64,000 nucleotides of DNA from an uncultured Collinsella sp. (GCA_900540995.1 UQHO01000001.1:62001-126000); one strand, 5' to 3'; positions 25,460-34,735 are shown, counted from the stretch's first letter. Notes: generated by a model not told the origin, from the letters alone. Translations and numbers: made by a program.

Positions 25460-26728
25460 CTAGGAACGGTAGTCACCGTTAATGGAGATGTACTCGTGCG
25501 TGAGGTCGCAGGTCCACACGGTCGTTGCCGCGTCGCCTGCGCCCAGGTCGGCCGAGATCACGATCTCGGGCGCCTCGAAACGTCGTAGAGCCTCGCCCTC
25601 GTCAAAGGGAACAGTCAGACCATCGCGACAGACAGGCATGCCCATCATGTCGATGGAAACGTCTTCCTGATTAAACTTCACGCCGCACTTGCCGAGTGCC
25701 ATGGCGACGCGGCCCCAGTTGCAGTCGTGGCCGGCGATGCAGGTCTTAACGAGCGGCGAGTTGGCAACGGCGCGAGCGGCGATATCGGCCTCCTCGTCGT
25801 TCACGGCGCCGGTAACGTTGACCGTAACAAGCTTGGATGCGCCCTCGCCATCGGCGGCGATATTGCGCGCCAGGCTCTCGCACACCTCGTGCACGGCAAA
25901 TGCCAACTCGTCGAAGGCATCGGAGCCCTCGACGATAGGCTTGGCATCTGCGGCAGCGGCGCCGGAGGCAAGCATGATGCAGGTGTCGTTGGTCGAGGTG
26001 TCGGAATCGACCGTTACCTTGTTAAAGGTCTGCTTGACGGTCGAGAGCAGCAGGGTATGAAGTGCCGCAGGCTCGACGGGGGCATCGGTGGTGATAACTG
26101 CGATCATGGTGGCCATGTTGGGCATAATCATGCCCGAGCCCTTGCACATTCCGCCTACCGTATAGACATTGCCCGCATGACCCGCAGCCTCACTGACGTA
26201 GGACACGGCGTACTCCTTGGAGTGCGTGTCGGTCGTCATGATGGCGCGAGCGGCATCGGCTCCACCGTGGGCGGAGAGCGCCTCGTAGGCAGCAGGAATG
26301 GCGGTCTCAAACGTGTCGATCGGCAGAATCTGGCCAATCACGCCCGTGGAGGCAACCAGAATCTGCTGGGGCCCGCAGCCGATGACCTGCGATGCGATGC
26401 TGCACGTCTCGCGCGCGCATGCAAGGCCGGTCTCACCCGTGGCGGCGTTGGCATTGCCAGAGTTGACCGAAACGCCGGCGATGATTCCGTAGCCCTTGTC
26501 GGCACCGCCCAGGTTGGCACGGCTCACCTGCACGGATGCCGCGCAAAAGCGATTGGTGGTAAACACGCCGGCGCCGGGACAGGGTTTATCGGGCACGACG
26601 AGCGCGTAATCCAGACGCTCGGGGTTCTTGCGGAACCCAGCGTGGATGCCTGCAGCCTTAAAACCAGCCGCAGCCGTAACGCCACCCTCGACGGCGCGAA
26701 TCTTGATATCAAACAGCTCGGTATTCAT
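25460..26728 (-). CDS. argJ: Bifunctional glutamate N-acetyltransferase / ornithine acetyltransferase
   Basis: Recycles the acetyl group from acetylornithine to glutamate. The 422 residues contain the autocleavage site in GMIMPNMATMI, where the Thr becomes the nucleophile of the beta chain. The motif DSDTSTNDT and the C-terminal GHDCNWGRVAMALG are present. With a full argJ, no separate argA or argE is needed in the pathway. It is second in the arginine operon. Confidence 0.96.
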   Translation of the reverse strand: MNTELFDIKIRAVEGGVTAAAGFKAAGIHAGFRKNPERLDYALVVPDKPCPGAGVFTTNRFCAASVQVSRANLGGADKGYGIIAGVSVNSGNANAATGETGLACARETCSIASQVIGCGPQQILVASTGVIGQILPIDTFETAIPAAYEALSAHGGADAARAIMTTDTHSKEYAVSYVSEAAGHAGNVYTVGGMCKGSGMIMPNMATMIAVITTDAPVEPAALHTLLLSTVKQTFNKVTVDSDTSTNDTCIMLASGAAAADAKPIVEGSDAFDELAFAVHEVCESLARNIAADGEGASKLVTVNVTGAVNDEEADIAARAVANSPLVKTCIAGHDCNWGRVAMALGKCGVKFNQEDVSIDMMGMPVCRDGLTVPFDEGEALRRFEAPEIVISADLGAGDAATTVWTCDLTHEYISINGDYRS

Positions 26729-26862
26729 CGTCTTTATGACTCCTTATGTCAAACAAAAAACGGACATCGGTTGGTGCGCCATGCCAGTCGTGATCATGAG
26801 ACCAGCTTAAGAGTGGCGCCCCACTCGATGCCCGACTACCAAATCGTTAACAATCGAATGTG

Positions 26863-27933
26863 CTACACCGGGCACGCCACTGTGGGCAAGCCTCGTCGCT
26901 CGTCAAAGCCAAAGACGATATTGGCGCACTGGACTGCTTGGCCCGCAGCGCCCTTGCACAGATTGTCGATGGCGCCCGTCGCCACCAGCACGCCCGCGCG
27001 CTTGTTGAGCGCGAGGCCGATCTGGACGGCGTTGGTGCCGACGACCGAAGCCGTCTTGGGCTGCTGGCCGGCGTCGAGTACGCGCACAAAGGTGTGACCG
27101 GCATAGAACTGCTTGTAATAGTCGACAACGTCCTCAAGAGCCAAAGAGTCGATGGCCTGCGGCGCGAGCGGCATCGTCACCGTGGAGAGCAGGCCGCGCT
27201 TGAGCGGTGCCAGATGCGGGGTAAAGACGACGCGATCGGTTAAGCCAAGGATTTGCTCAATCTCGGGCGTGTGGCGATGTTTACCCACGCCATAGGCTTC
27301 CAGGTTCTCGTCGGCGCTGCAAAAGTGGGTGCGGGCGTTGCAGGACTTACCGGCACCCGTCACGCCACTGATGGCATCGACGATTACGGGACCGTTCTCT
27401 GCCACCCAACCCGCACGCACGGCAGGAGCAGCAGCAAGACTCGTTGCGGTGGGATAGCAACCGGCGCAGGCGACCAACACGGGCCTGCCAGCGGCATGGC
27501 TGGAAGCAGCGGTCTCTAAGTCCTCGCAGAACAGCTCGGGCAGGCCGAAAGCGCGGGTCTTGAGCAACTCGGGGCTCGTGTGCTCGGCGGCATACCATGC
27601 CTCAAAGACAGACGCGTCGCTCAGACGGTAATCGGCCGAAAGATCAAAGCAGGAGACGCCCGATGCAAGCAGCGCGGGCACCTGTGCCATGGCAGCCGTG
27701 TGCGGCACGGCAAGAAAAACCGCATCGCAGCTCTTAAGCTCGGGGGCGTCATGCGTGGTGAAAACCAGATCGCTCACGCCAGCAAAGCTCGGATACACCG
27801 CGGACAGCGGCTGGCCGGCATCGGCGTTGGACGTAATGGCAACAAGTTCAAACTCGGGATGGCCGAGCACGAGGCGAATGAGCTCGGCTCCGGCATATCC
27901 AGCCGCACCGACGATTCCAACCTTCAAAGACAT
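26863..27933 (-). CDS. argC: N-acetyl-gamma-glutamyl-phosphate reductase
   Basis: NADPH-dependent reduction of acetylglutamyl phosphate. The 356 residues begin with a Rossmann motif (VGIVGAAGYAGAELIRL). The catalytic cysteine lies in VACAGCYPTATSLA near residue 157. It is the first gene of the arginine operon, so control should act upstream of 27933. The region in front holds an AT-rich palindrome and then a long GC-rich hairpin. Confidence 0.96.
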   Translation of the reverse strand: MSLKVGIVGAAGYAGAELIRLVLGHPEFELVAITSNADAGQPLSAVYPSFAGVSDLVFTTHDAPELKSCDAVFLAVPHTAAMAQVPALLASGVSCFDLSADYRLSDASVFEAWYAAEHTSPELLKTRAFGLPELFCEDLETAASSHAAGRPVLVACAGCYPTATSLAAAPAVRAGWVAENGPVIVDAISGVTGAGKSCNARTHFCSADENLEAYGVGKHRHTPEIEQILGLTDRVVFTPHLAPLKRGLLSTVTMPLAPQAIDSLALEDVVDYYKQFYAGHTFVRVLDAGQQPKTASVVGTNAVQIGLALNKRAGVLVATGAIDNLCKGAAGQAVQCANIVFGFDERRGLPTVACPV

Positions 27934-28040
27934 ATCAGACTCCTTGTCTGCGATTTATGCACCGATGCGCATTTCGCAGCGGTCGTTATGAAGTGGGTTG
28001 AAACTTTAGCACCAAAAGATGCATTAACACGTAAATGGCT

Positions 28041-28054
28041 TGCATATTCATGCA
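28041..28054. promoter_or_regulatory. Possible arginine-repressor site upstream of argC
   Basis: TGCATATTCATGCA in an AT-rich stretch. On the other strand it reads CATGAATATGCA, which resembles half of an ARG box. Position about 110 bp before argC fits, but the match is partial. Confidence 0.25.
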
Positions 28055-28100
28055 TTGAAACATTCCCGACACATTCGCTTGAAGGAATTGACAAATGGAG

Positions 28101-28152
28101 CGGGCCCCGTATTGACCGGCGCTCCTAACGGCGCCGGGCAATACGGGGCCCG
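28101..28152. repeat. GC-rich hairpin between argC and the PPOX genes
   Basis: A 14-bp perfect stem CGGGCCCCGTATTG / CAATACGGGGCCCG encloses a second stem (CCGGCGC / GCGCCGG). There is no U-tract on either side. It may end the transcript from 28191-29092 or insulate the arg promoter. Confidence 0.7.
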
Positions 28153-28190
28153 CCCATGCGAAAACCAAGTTGTTAGGATGAGCCAGCTGG

Positions 28191-28601
28191 CTAGAGCTCG
28201 ACCGGCACCCATTCGTCGTGATTGCAGATAAACGCCTTGGGATCCTCGACACTAAAGAAGACGAGCGTGGGATCGTTAGGTCCCTCATAGTGCTCGCTCA
28301 AGCGCTCAAGATGCTTCCAACCGGCCTCGCGCATTTCACTCGAAGCCCGGTCTTCCAGCCCCGCACGCCCGCGCAGGATCAACCAACCATGGCCCGGCCA
28401 CCAACTCGTGGCCTCAAAGCGCTGGTTTTGCAGCAGCTCCTGCCACACATCTTTGGTGCGCGCCGTCACAAACCACAGCTTGCCGTCTTGAATCTGCGCA
28501 AACGAAAACGGACGCACATGCGGCTGCCCGTCCACACTCGTCGCCAGATACCACGCCGGCACCGACGTCAGATACTCCAGCACCGTATTCAATCCGTCCA
28601 C
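28191..28601 (-). CDS. Pyridoxamine 5'-phosphate oxidase-like flavoprotein
   Basis: A 136-residue split-barrel protein. It shows the usual flavin-binding pattern: VPAWYLATSVDGQPHVRPFSF, then LWFVTARTKDVWQEL. Members of the family bind FMN or F420 or act in haem utilisation, and the substrate cannot be read from sequence. A close paralogue lies immediately upstream (28646-29092). The FMN transporter operon directly upstream on the same strand is suggestive for a flavin cofactor, but this is inference. Confidence 0.85.
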   Translation of the reverse strand: MDGLNTVLEYLTSVPAWYLATSVDGQPHVRPFSFAQIQDGKLWFVTARTKDVWQELLQNQRFEATSWWPGHGWLILRGRAGLEDRASSEMREAGWKHLERLSEHYEGPNDPTLVFFSVEDPKAFICNHDEWVPVEL

Positions 28602-28645
28602 GTTTCCTCCTGTACTAGCCAGTTTGGGAGCCTGGCTTATGTGAG

Positions 28646-29092
28646 CTAGAGCTCCAGGCGCTCCTCGCTGCCGTCGATATCACAGAACCGCGCGGCAATG
28701 TTGCGGACCGAAAAGAAAGCAAGGCGGCCGTCGTTGGCACTCTCGTGTTTCTCGCCAATACCCACCATGTGCTTAAAGCCTGCCTGGCGCACCTTGTCGC
28801 TCACGACCGCATCATCCTCGAGCGCGGCCTCGCCGGTCAACACGATCCAACATTCCCCCGGCTTCCAGCCCGAGAGCTCGAACTTGGGATTCGCACTCAG
28901 CTCCGCCCACACATCCTTGTCGCGCGACGTGCAAAACCACAGCTTACCTTCATCGACCATGGCAAACGAAAACGGCCTCACGCGAGGCTGATGCCCGTCG
29001 GCCACATCGGTCGTGGCCAGATACCACGCCGGAATGCGCCTGAGATACGAGCAGGCGCGCTCAAGCTGAGCTGTGCGGTCGTTGTCGGTCAT
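28646..29092 (-). CDS. Pyridoxamine 5'-phosphate oxidase-like flavoprotein (paralogue)
   Basis: 148 residues with the same architecture as the downstream gene: IPAWYLATTDVADGHQPRVRPFSF, then LWFCTSRDKDVWAEL and GECWIVLTGEA. The two share most motif positions and probably arose by tandem duplication. It lies 30 bp after ecfT, so it may be co-transcribed with the riboflavin transporter. Confidence 0.85.
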   Translation of the reverse strand: MTDNDRTAQLERACSYLRRIPAWYLATTDVADGHQPRVRPFSFAMVDEGKLWFCTSRDKDVWAELSANPKFELSGWKPGECWIVLTGEAALEDDAVVSDKVRQAGFKHMVGIGEKHESANDGRLAFFSVRNIAARFCDIDGSEERLEL

Positions 29093-29122
29093 AGGGACCC
29101 CTTTCTTGCGCTCGAATCGCGC

Positions 29123-29923
29123 CTAAATAAGTTGAAGGTTGACGACGATGACACACGCAAACAGCAGCATCGTCACCACCGCAGCCAGCGCATCCCCGCG
29201 GCGAAATGCAAGCGCATGCAGACGCGTGCGGCCCTGCTCGCCGTGATAGCAGCGTGCATCCATGGCGGCAGACAACGTCTCGGCATGACGGAACACGCCC
29301 GTGAACAGTGGAATCGCCACACTGCCGAGCATACGCACGCCGCCGAGCGGGCCACCCGTTACGCGTGCACCGCGGCTTGCCTGCGCGTCCGCCGTCTGCT
29401 TCATCTCGGTGGCGAACTGCGGCATAAAGCGCAACGCGATGCCCATGATCATGCCGAGCTCGTGCGCAGGGAGCCCCACGCGCGCAAACGGTGCGAGCAG
29501 ACGCTCAAAGCCCGCGGTGAGGTCGAGCGTAGGCGTGGTGAGCGTAATGGCGCTCATGCCGGCCATCATCAGGGTCAGGCGACACGCCATAAAGGCGGCA
29601 GAACGCAGTGAGCCCTCGCTTATCTGCAGAAAGCCAAGCTGCCACAGAATGCGCCCACTCTGGTCGGAAAATAGGTTGAGCACTGCGACCACCACGACAA
29701 TCGCCAGCAATGGTGCCATCGATGATAGGACCCGGCGCAACGGCACCCGGGACACGGTATAGATCAGGACAACGAAGATTGCGACCGGGGCCAGTCCGCG
29801 GAAGCTGCTGACTGTGAGCGTCGTGATCAGAAACACAAAGCCCAAGAGCAACTTAGTTCGCGGGTCCAGGCGGTGGATCGCACTATCGCCGGGATAGTAG
29901 CTACCAAACGAAAACGCCTCCAT
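29123..29923 (-). CDS. ecfT: Energy-coupling factor transporter transmembrane protein EcfT
   Basis: Membrane scaffold that joins the ATPases to the substrate-binding S protein. The 266 residues have about six membrane helices and the long cytosolic coupling region with two Ala-Arg motifs (QASRGARV and AMDARCY). The start ATG overlaps the stop of the ATPase gene by one base (TAATG), so the two are translationally coupled. It is the third gene of ribU-ecfA-ecfT. Confidence 0.93.
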   Translation of the reverse strand: MEAFSFGSYYPGDSAIHRLDPRTKLLLGFVFLITTLTVSSFRGLAPVAIFVVLIYTVSRVPLRRVLSSMAPLLAIVVVVAVLNLFSDQSGRILWQLGFLQISEGSLRSAAFMACRLTLMMAGMSAITLTTPTLDLTAGFERLLAPFARVGLPAHELGMIMGIALRFMPQFATEMKQTADAQASRGARVTGGPLGGVRMLGSVAIPLFTGVFRHAETLSAAMDARCYHGEQGRTRLHALAFRRGDALAAVVTMLLFACVIVVNLQLI

Positions 29924-31824
29924 TAGCAGCCCTCCTCTCGCGCGACCGTCTTGGATTTAGCAATGTCCGCGACGTTAGAAGGACCGCCCGAGCGACCGAT
30001 TAGCAGGTCCACCAACTCGTCTGCCAGCGACTCAACCGTATAGAGCCCGCCGCAACGCAGCGGCACGCCCGCTTCCGCGAGCGCCAACGCCATGCGCTGA
30101 GCAGCAGGTACGCCCAAGCCGATCGACCTGAGTTTATCGGCATGCGCAAACACCTGCGCGGGGGTTCCATCGGCAAACACCGTGCCCTCGTTCATCACGA
30201 CGATACGGTCGCAGCAATTAGCCAGGTCATCCATGCTGTGCGAGACCATGACAACGGTCAGGCCCTCATGGTGAAGGCGATCGATGAGCTCCAGGAAATC
30301 CCTGCGCGCCGCCGGATCGAGACCCGCCATGGGCTCATCGAGCACCAGGACCTCGGGCTCCATGGCGAGAACGCCGGCAAACGCCACACGGCGCTGCTGA
30401 CCGCCCGAGAGCTCGAAGGGGCTCTTATCGCCCACCGTGGCCAAGTCGAGGCCCACGCGCGCGAGTGATGACTCGACGCGGCGGGCAACCTCGGCCTGCG
30501 GCATGCCAAGGTTGTGCGGACCAAACGCCACATCTTGCGCCACGGTCTCGGCAAACAGCTGACGCTCGGGATACTGGAATACCACGCCGACCTTTGCCTT
30601 AACCGCAGCGGCATCTTTCTTATTTGACAGATCGAGCCCCAACGCGTGAACGGACCCCTCCTGAGGACGAATCAAACCGTTGAGATGCTGGATCAGTGTC
30701 GACTTGCCAGAGCCGGTATGGCCCGCAAGGCCCAGGAACTCGCCACGACACACTGTCAGCGACACATCGCGCAGCGCCCACGGGCTGCTGGGGTCGTTGC
30801 CCCAGAGGGCCTGCTTGTTCGATGCGTCCTCGACGGCTGAGCGCTTGTGCCAACGACGACGCTCGCGGGCGCTCAGCGAATAGCTGTACGAAACATGAGA
30901 TAGCTCGATAACGGGGTCCGAGGCGTCGGGCTCATCGATCGCGGCGGAATCGCCGGCGGCGTCCGAACGCAGCGGCAAGGGGCGCGCCACAGCGTCCGCC
31001 CCATCCTGCTCGGCATAAACTCGCGAAATCTCGGTAACCATATCCGCCTCGCGCACCTGCGCGCAAACGGGCACGCCCTTTGCACGTAGTGCGCTACCCA
31101 GGCAGCACGACGCCGGCATGTCCAAGTTGAGCTGCTCGAGCTCGTCCGCCCGCGTCAAGATCTCGTCGGGCGTGCCGAGCATGGCAACGCGCCCAGCCCG
31201 GAAGACCGCAACGCGATCGGCCTCGGCAGCTTCTTCCATAAAGTGCGTGATCATCACGATGGTCATGCCGCGCTCATGCAGCGCATGGCAGGCCTTCATG
31301 AGGCCCTGACGTCCACGCGGATCGAGCATCGAGGAAGCCTCGTCCAATATGAGCACGCGCGGTTCCATGGCGAGCACGCCGGCAAGCGCCACGCGTTGCT
31401 TTTGGCCGCCCGAAAGCGCATGGGTCTCATGGCGCTCAAAGCCCACCAGGCCCACACCCTTCAGCGCCTCGCGTACGCGCTGCGCAATTTGCGCCGACGG
31501 CACGCCAAGGTTTTCGGGACCAAACGCAACGTCATCTTCGACAAGCGTTGCCACCAGCTGGTCATCGGGATTCTGGAATACCATGCCCGCGGTCGAACGA
31601 ATGTCGTAGACCAGCTCGGGGTCGGACGCATCCATGCCGTTGACGCGTACCGTGCCCGCATCGGGCTGCAACAGTGCATTCAGATGCTTGGCAAACGTCG
31701 ACTTGCCCGACCCATTGCCACCGAGGATGCAGAAAAACTCGCCATCCTCGATGTTCAGATCGACGCCATCGAGTGCCGGTGCGGCACCGTCATAGCTAAA
31801 GGAAACGCCCCGACACTCAATCAT
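29923..31824 (-). CDS. Fused energy-coupling factor ATPase (EcfA1-EcfA2)
   Basis: 633 residues containing two complete ABC domains. The first has Walker A GGNGSGKST, signature LSGGQKQRVALAG and Walker B LILDEASSMLD. The second, from about residue 320, has GHTGSGKST, LSGGQQRRVAFAG and LVLDEPMAGLD. Most ECF systems use two separate genes; here they are joined by a linker of roughly 80 residues. The ATG overlaps the ribU stop (ATGA). It powers riboflavin uptake with EcfT, and may also serve other S proteins elsewhere. Confidence 0.95.
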   Translation of the reverse strand: MIECRGVSFSYDGAAPALDGVDLNIEDGEFFCILGGNGSGKSTFAKHLNALLQPDAGTVRVNGMDASDPELVYDIRSTAGMVFQNPDDQLVATLVEDDVAFGPENLGVPSAQIAQRVREALKGVGLVGFERHETHALSGGQKQRVALAGVLAMEPRVLILDEASSMLDPRGRQGLMKACHALHERGMTIVMITHFMEEAAEADRVAVFRAGRVAMLGTPDEILTRADELEQLNLDMPASCCLGSALRAKGVPVCAQVREADMVTEISRVYAEQDGADAVARPLPLRSDAAGDSAAIDEPDASDPVIELSHVSYSYSLSARERRRWHKRSAVEDASNKQALWGNDPSSPWALRDVSLTVCRGEFLGLAGHTGSGKSTLIQHLNGLIRPQEGSVHALGLDLSNKKDAAAVKAKVGVVFQYPERQLFAETVAQDVAFGPHNLGMPQAEVARRVESSLARVGLDLATVGDKSPFELSGGQQRRVAFAGVLAMEPEVLVLDEPMAGLDPAARRDFLELIDRLHHEGLTVVMVSHSMDDLANCCDRIVVMNEGTVFADGTPAQVFAHADKLRSIGLGVPAAQRMALALAEAGVPLRCGGLYTVESLADELVDLLIGRSGGPSNVADIAKSKTVAREEGC

Positions 31825-32411
31825 GCGCGGCCTTTGACCTGGTCCTTTTTAGGCGTGATGAGGTTGGAGACCGCCTTGTACACCGCAAGCGTCAACACCG
31901 AGTTAAGCACGGTCTTGATAAGGTTGAACGGCAGCACCGCAGGAATCATGAGCGGGGCGATCACATCGACCGAGCCATACCAGAACCATACGCCAATGGT
32001 AAGATTTGCGACCATAGACAACGCCGTAGCGGCAATAACGCCGAGCACCAGGCCAATCACGGCACCCTTATAGGTATGCATCTTCTGGTAGACAATAGCC
32101 GCGGGCAGAATGTAGCCCAGCGTGGCAACCAGGTTCATAAGCGCGCCGACCCAGTCACCCGTAGTGAGCGCATGGATAACGATCGCCATGGCTGCAACAG
32201 CGGTACCAGCACCGGGGCCATACGCAAATCCGCACACCATCGCCGGCACCAGCGACGGGTCATACGTCAAAAACGGCGCCGAAGGAAGGATGGGCAGCTG
32301 CACGTACATAAACAGGGCACCCAAGGCGCACATCAGCGCCATGGTAACGAGCTGTTTGGTGCTCCACCTATTCGTGTTCTCAAAATGGATATGCTGCGAC
32401 TGTTCAGACAT
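31821..32411 (-). CDS. ribU: ECF transporter S component, riboflavin type (RibU)
   Basis: A 196-residue membrane protein with about six helices, the substrate-binding unit of an ECF importer. The fold pattern is typical of S components (LVTMALMCALGALFMYVQLP at the first helix). Riboflavin is assigned because an FMN riboswitch lies directly in front. The ATG at 32411 has AGGTGATC upstream, within 20 nt of the riboswitch 3' end. It is the first gene of an operon with the fused ATPase and EcfT. Confidence 0.92.
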   Translation of the reverse strand: MSEQSQHIHFENTNRWSTKQLVTMALMCALGALFMYVQLPILPSAPFLTYDPSLVPAMVCGFAYGPGAGTAVAAMAIVIHALTTGDWVGALMNLVATLGYILPAAIVYQKMHTYKGAVIGLVLGVIAATALSMVANLTIGVWFWYGSVDVIAPLMIPAVLPFNLIKTVLNSVLTLAVYKAVSNLITPKKDQVKGRA

Positions 32412-32427
32412 AAGATCACCTGCCTCT

Positions 32428-32612
32428 TTCATCCGGACTCTAACCGTTGGTACTGGGATCTCACCAGTTCAGCCGGCATGCGAACCAACACACGCACGGG
32501 TCGCGGACTCATCGGCTCAAACACAGGCACCTCGCCTGCGCCACGGCACCCCTTTGGCACCGCCCGATTTACCGCCAGTGGGGAATTCCACCCCGCCCTG
32601 AAACAGCAATTG
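32428..32612 (-). ncRNA. FMN riboswitch (RFN element)
   Basis: Conserved RFN blocks are present in order on the minus strand: CAGGGCGGGGTG, AATTCCCCACTGGCGGTA, GAGTCCGCGACCC, GGTGAGATCCCAGTACC, and AGAGTCCGGATGAAAGAGG. One variable arm is enlarged. The 3' helix ends about 17 nt from the ribU start and is next to its ribosome site, and no terminator stem was seen after it. Translational control is therefore more likely than attenuation. Confidence 0.96.
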
Positions 32613-32614
32613 CA

Positions 32615-32642
32615 AGTGTAGCACGAGCAATCGTTCGCGCAA
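32615..32642 (-). promoter_or_regulatory. Promoter of the riboflavin transporter operon
   Basis: TTGCGC, 16-bp spacer, TACACT, placed so that transcription would begin at the first base of the riboswitch. Confidence 0.6.
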
Positions 32643-32830
32643 GTATGCCAAGGGTAATTTGTGGTGGGAAACGCTCCAGAAATGCGGTAGGGACAAGTTA
32701 GCGCAACAACCACGTCCTCCATCCGCCCCAAAGTAGCGCGCCTTTCGCGCAAAGCGCGAAACAGCGACCGGGACACGTATTCCCAACAACCAAGTCCTCC
32801 GCCCACGCCGACCTCAAGGCCGTAAACGCA
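32643..32830. other. Intergenic stretch with a short direct repeat
   Basis: No gene is seen. CAACAACCACGTCCTCC near 32704 recurs as CAACAACCAAGTCCTCC near 32785. Between them lies a perfect hairpin, TTTCGCGC, AAA, GCGCGAAA (32743-32761). Confidence 0.5.
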
Positions 32831-32975
32831 GGGAATCCGGGGGCGTGACGGGGGCTTCTCTCCGGAACATTCCGCAGGACGCAAAGAGGCTCCGCAGCGC
32901 GAAGCGCGATGCGGAGCCTCTTTGCATGTCCGAGGACGTTCCGGAGAGAAGCCCCCGTCACGCCCCCGGATTCCC
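32831..32975. repeat. 145-bp long hairpin downstream of groEL
   Basis: A 38-bp perfect stem (32831-32868 with 32938-32975). Then come two 12-nt internal-loop strands, then a 16-bp apical stem (32881-32896 with 32910-32925) that continues in GCGC/GCGC around a GAA loop. It ends 27 bp before the groEL stop. Confidence 0.9.
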
Positions 32976-33001
32976 GGTGGGAGTTCTAGACCTTGTCGGC
33001 C

Positions 33002-34639
33002 TTAGTACATACCGCCGCCCTGCTGACCAGCGGTGGCAGCAGCGATGGCATCCTCAAGCTGAGTGTTCTTGGGCACATCGGAGACAGTAGCCTCGGTGAT
33101 GAGGATTAGGCTGGCGACAGAAGCAGCGTTCTGCAGGGTGACGCGGCTGACCTTGACGGGGTCGAGGACGCCCATCTCGATCATGTCGCCCCACTCGCCG
33201 TTGGCAGAGTTGAGACCCTGGCCGGCGGGCAGCTCGGCAACCTTGTCGACCACGACAGCGCCCTCAAAGCCAGCGTTCTTGGCGATGGTAGCGACCGGAG
33301 CGGTCAGAGCCTTCTTGACGATGTCGACGCCGATCTTCTCCTCGGGGTCGTCGATCTCGACAGCGTCGAGCGCAGGAGCAGCGTCCATGAAGGCGACGCC
33401 GCCGCCGGCGACAATGCCCTCCTCGACAGCAGCGCGGGTAGCCTGCAGGGCATCCTCGACGCGATGCTTGATCTCCTTGAGCTCGGACTCGGTAGCAGCG
33501 CCGACCTTGATGACGGCAACGCCACCGGAGAGCTTGGCCAGGCGCTCCTGGAGCTTCTCACGGTCGAAGTCAGAGGTGGTGTTCTCCATTTCGCCCTTGA
33601 TCTGAGCGATACGGGCGTCGATGGCCTCCTTGGAGCCAGCGCCGCCGACGACGACGGTGTTGTCCTTGGAGATGGTGACAGACTTAGCGGTACCGAGCAT
33701 ATCGGCGGTGATGTCAGCGACCTTCACGCCCAGCTCGTCCAGAGCGGCCTGGCCACCGGTGAGGACGGCGATGTCCTCGAGGATGCGCTTGCGGCGATCG
33801 CCGTAGCCCGGAGCCTTGACGGCGCAGACGTTGAGGGCGCCACGGATCTTGTTGAGGACGAGGGTGGGCAGGGCCTCGCCGTCGATGTCCTCAGCGATGA
33901 TGAGCAGGCCACGGCCGGCGCGCTGGACAGCCTCGAGAACGGGCATGATGTCCTGGACGCTGGAGATCTTCTGGTCGGTGATGAGGATGTACGGATCCTT
34001 CATCACGGCCTCCATGCGGTCGTTGTCCGTGACGAAGTAAGCGGAGACGTAGCCCTTGTCGAACTGCATGCCCTCGACGGTGTCGATGGTGATATCGAAC
34101 GTCTGGGAATCCTCGACGGTGATGACGCCGTCCTTGCCCACGACCTCCATGGCCTCAGCGATCTTCTCGCCGACCTCGGGGTCACCGGCAGAGATGGTAC
34201 CGACGGAAGCAATCTGCTCCTTGGTCTCGACCGGCTTGGCCTGCTTCTTCATCTCGGCGACGGCGGCGTTGACGGCCTTGTCGATGCCGCGACGGATGGC
34301 CAGCGGGTTGGCGCCAGCAGCGACGTTGCGCAGACCGTCGTTGACGATGGCCTGAGCGAGCAGGGTTGCGGTGGTGGTACCGTCACCCACGGTGTCGTTG
34401 GTCTTGGTGGCGACCTCCTTCACCAGCTGGGCGCCCATGTTCTCGATGTTGTCCTCGAGCTCGATCTCCTTAGCGACGGAAACGCCGTCGTTGGTGATGG
34501 TCGGGGCACCGAACGTGCGCTGCAGCGCAACGTAGCGGCCCTTGGGGCCCATGGTGACGGTAACGGCGTCGGCCAGAGTGTTGACGCCCTTGGCGAGCTT
34601 AGCGCGGGCATCGGTGTTGAACGTAATGTTCTTTGCCAT
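33002..34639 (-). CDS. groL: Chaperonin GroEL (HSP60)
   Basis: 60-kDa chaperonin that folds proteins inside a double ring capped by GroES. The 545 residues show the ATP-binding TMGPKGRYVALQ and GDGTTTATLLAQ motifs and the usual Gly/Met-rich C-terminal tail (GGGMY). The ATG at 34639 follows TTGGAGGA. It is 96 bp downstream of groES, the classic operon order. Confidence 0.98.
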   Translation of the reverse strand: MAKNITFNTDARAKLAKGVNTLADAVTVTMGPKGRYVALQRTFGAPTITNDGVSVAKEIELEDNIENMGAQLVKEVATKTNDTVGDGTTTATLLAQAIVNDGLRNVAAGANPLAIRRGIDKAVNAAVAEMKKQAKPVETKEQIASVGTISAGDPEVGEKIAEAMEVVGKDGVITVEDSQTFDITIDTVEGMQFDKGYVSAYFVTDNDRMEAVMKDPYILITDQKISSVQDIMPVLEAVQRAGRGLLIIAEDIDGEALPTLVLNKIRGALNVCAVKAPGYGDRRKRILEDIAVLTGGQAALDELGVKVADITADMLGTAKSVTISKDNTVVVGGAGSKEAIDARIAQIKGEMENTTSDFDREKLQERLAKLSGGVAVIKVGAATESELKEIKHRVEDALQATRAAVEEGIVAGGGVAFMDAAPALDAVEIDDPEEKIGVDIVKKALTAPVATIAKNAGFEGAVVVDKVAELPAGQGLNSANGEWGDMIEMGVLDPVKVSRVTLQNAASVASLILITEATVSDVPKNTQLEDAIAAATAGQQGGGMY

Positions 34640-34735
34640 GGTAGGTAATCCTCCAAAAGAAATGTGACTCGCGTCGCCGCTTCCGAGTCCTATGCAGCGA
34701 CCGCGTTCAAAAACGAATCAGAGAGTCTGACGAGA

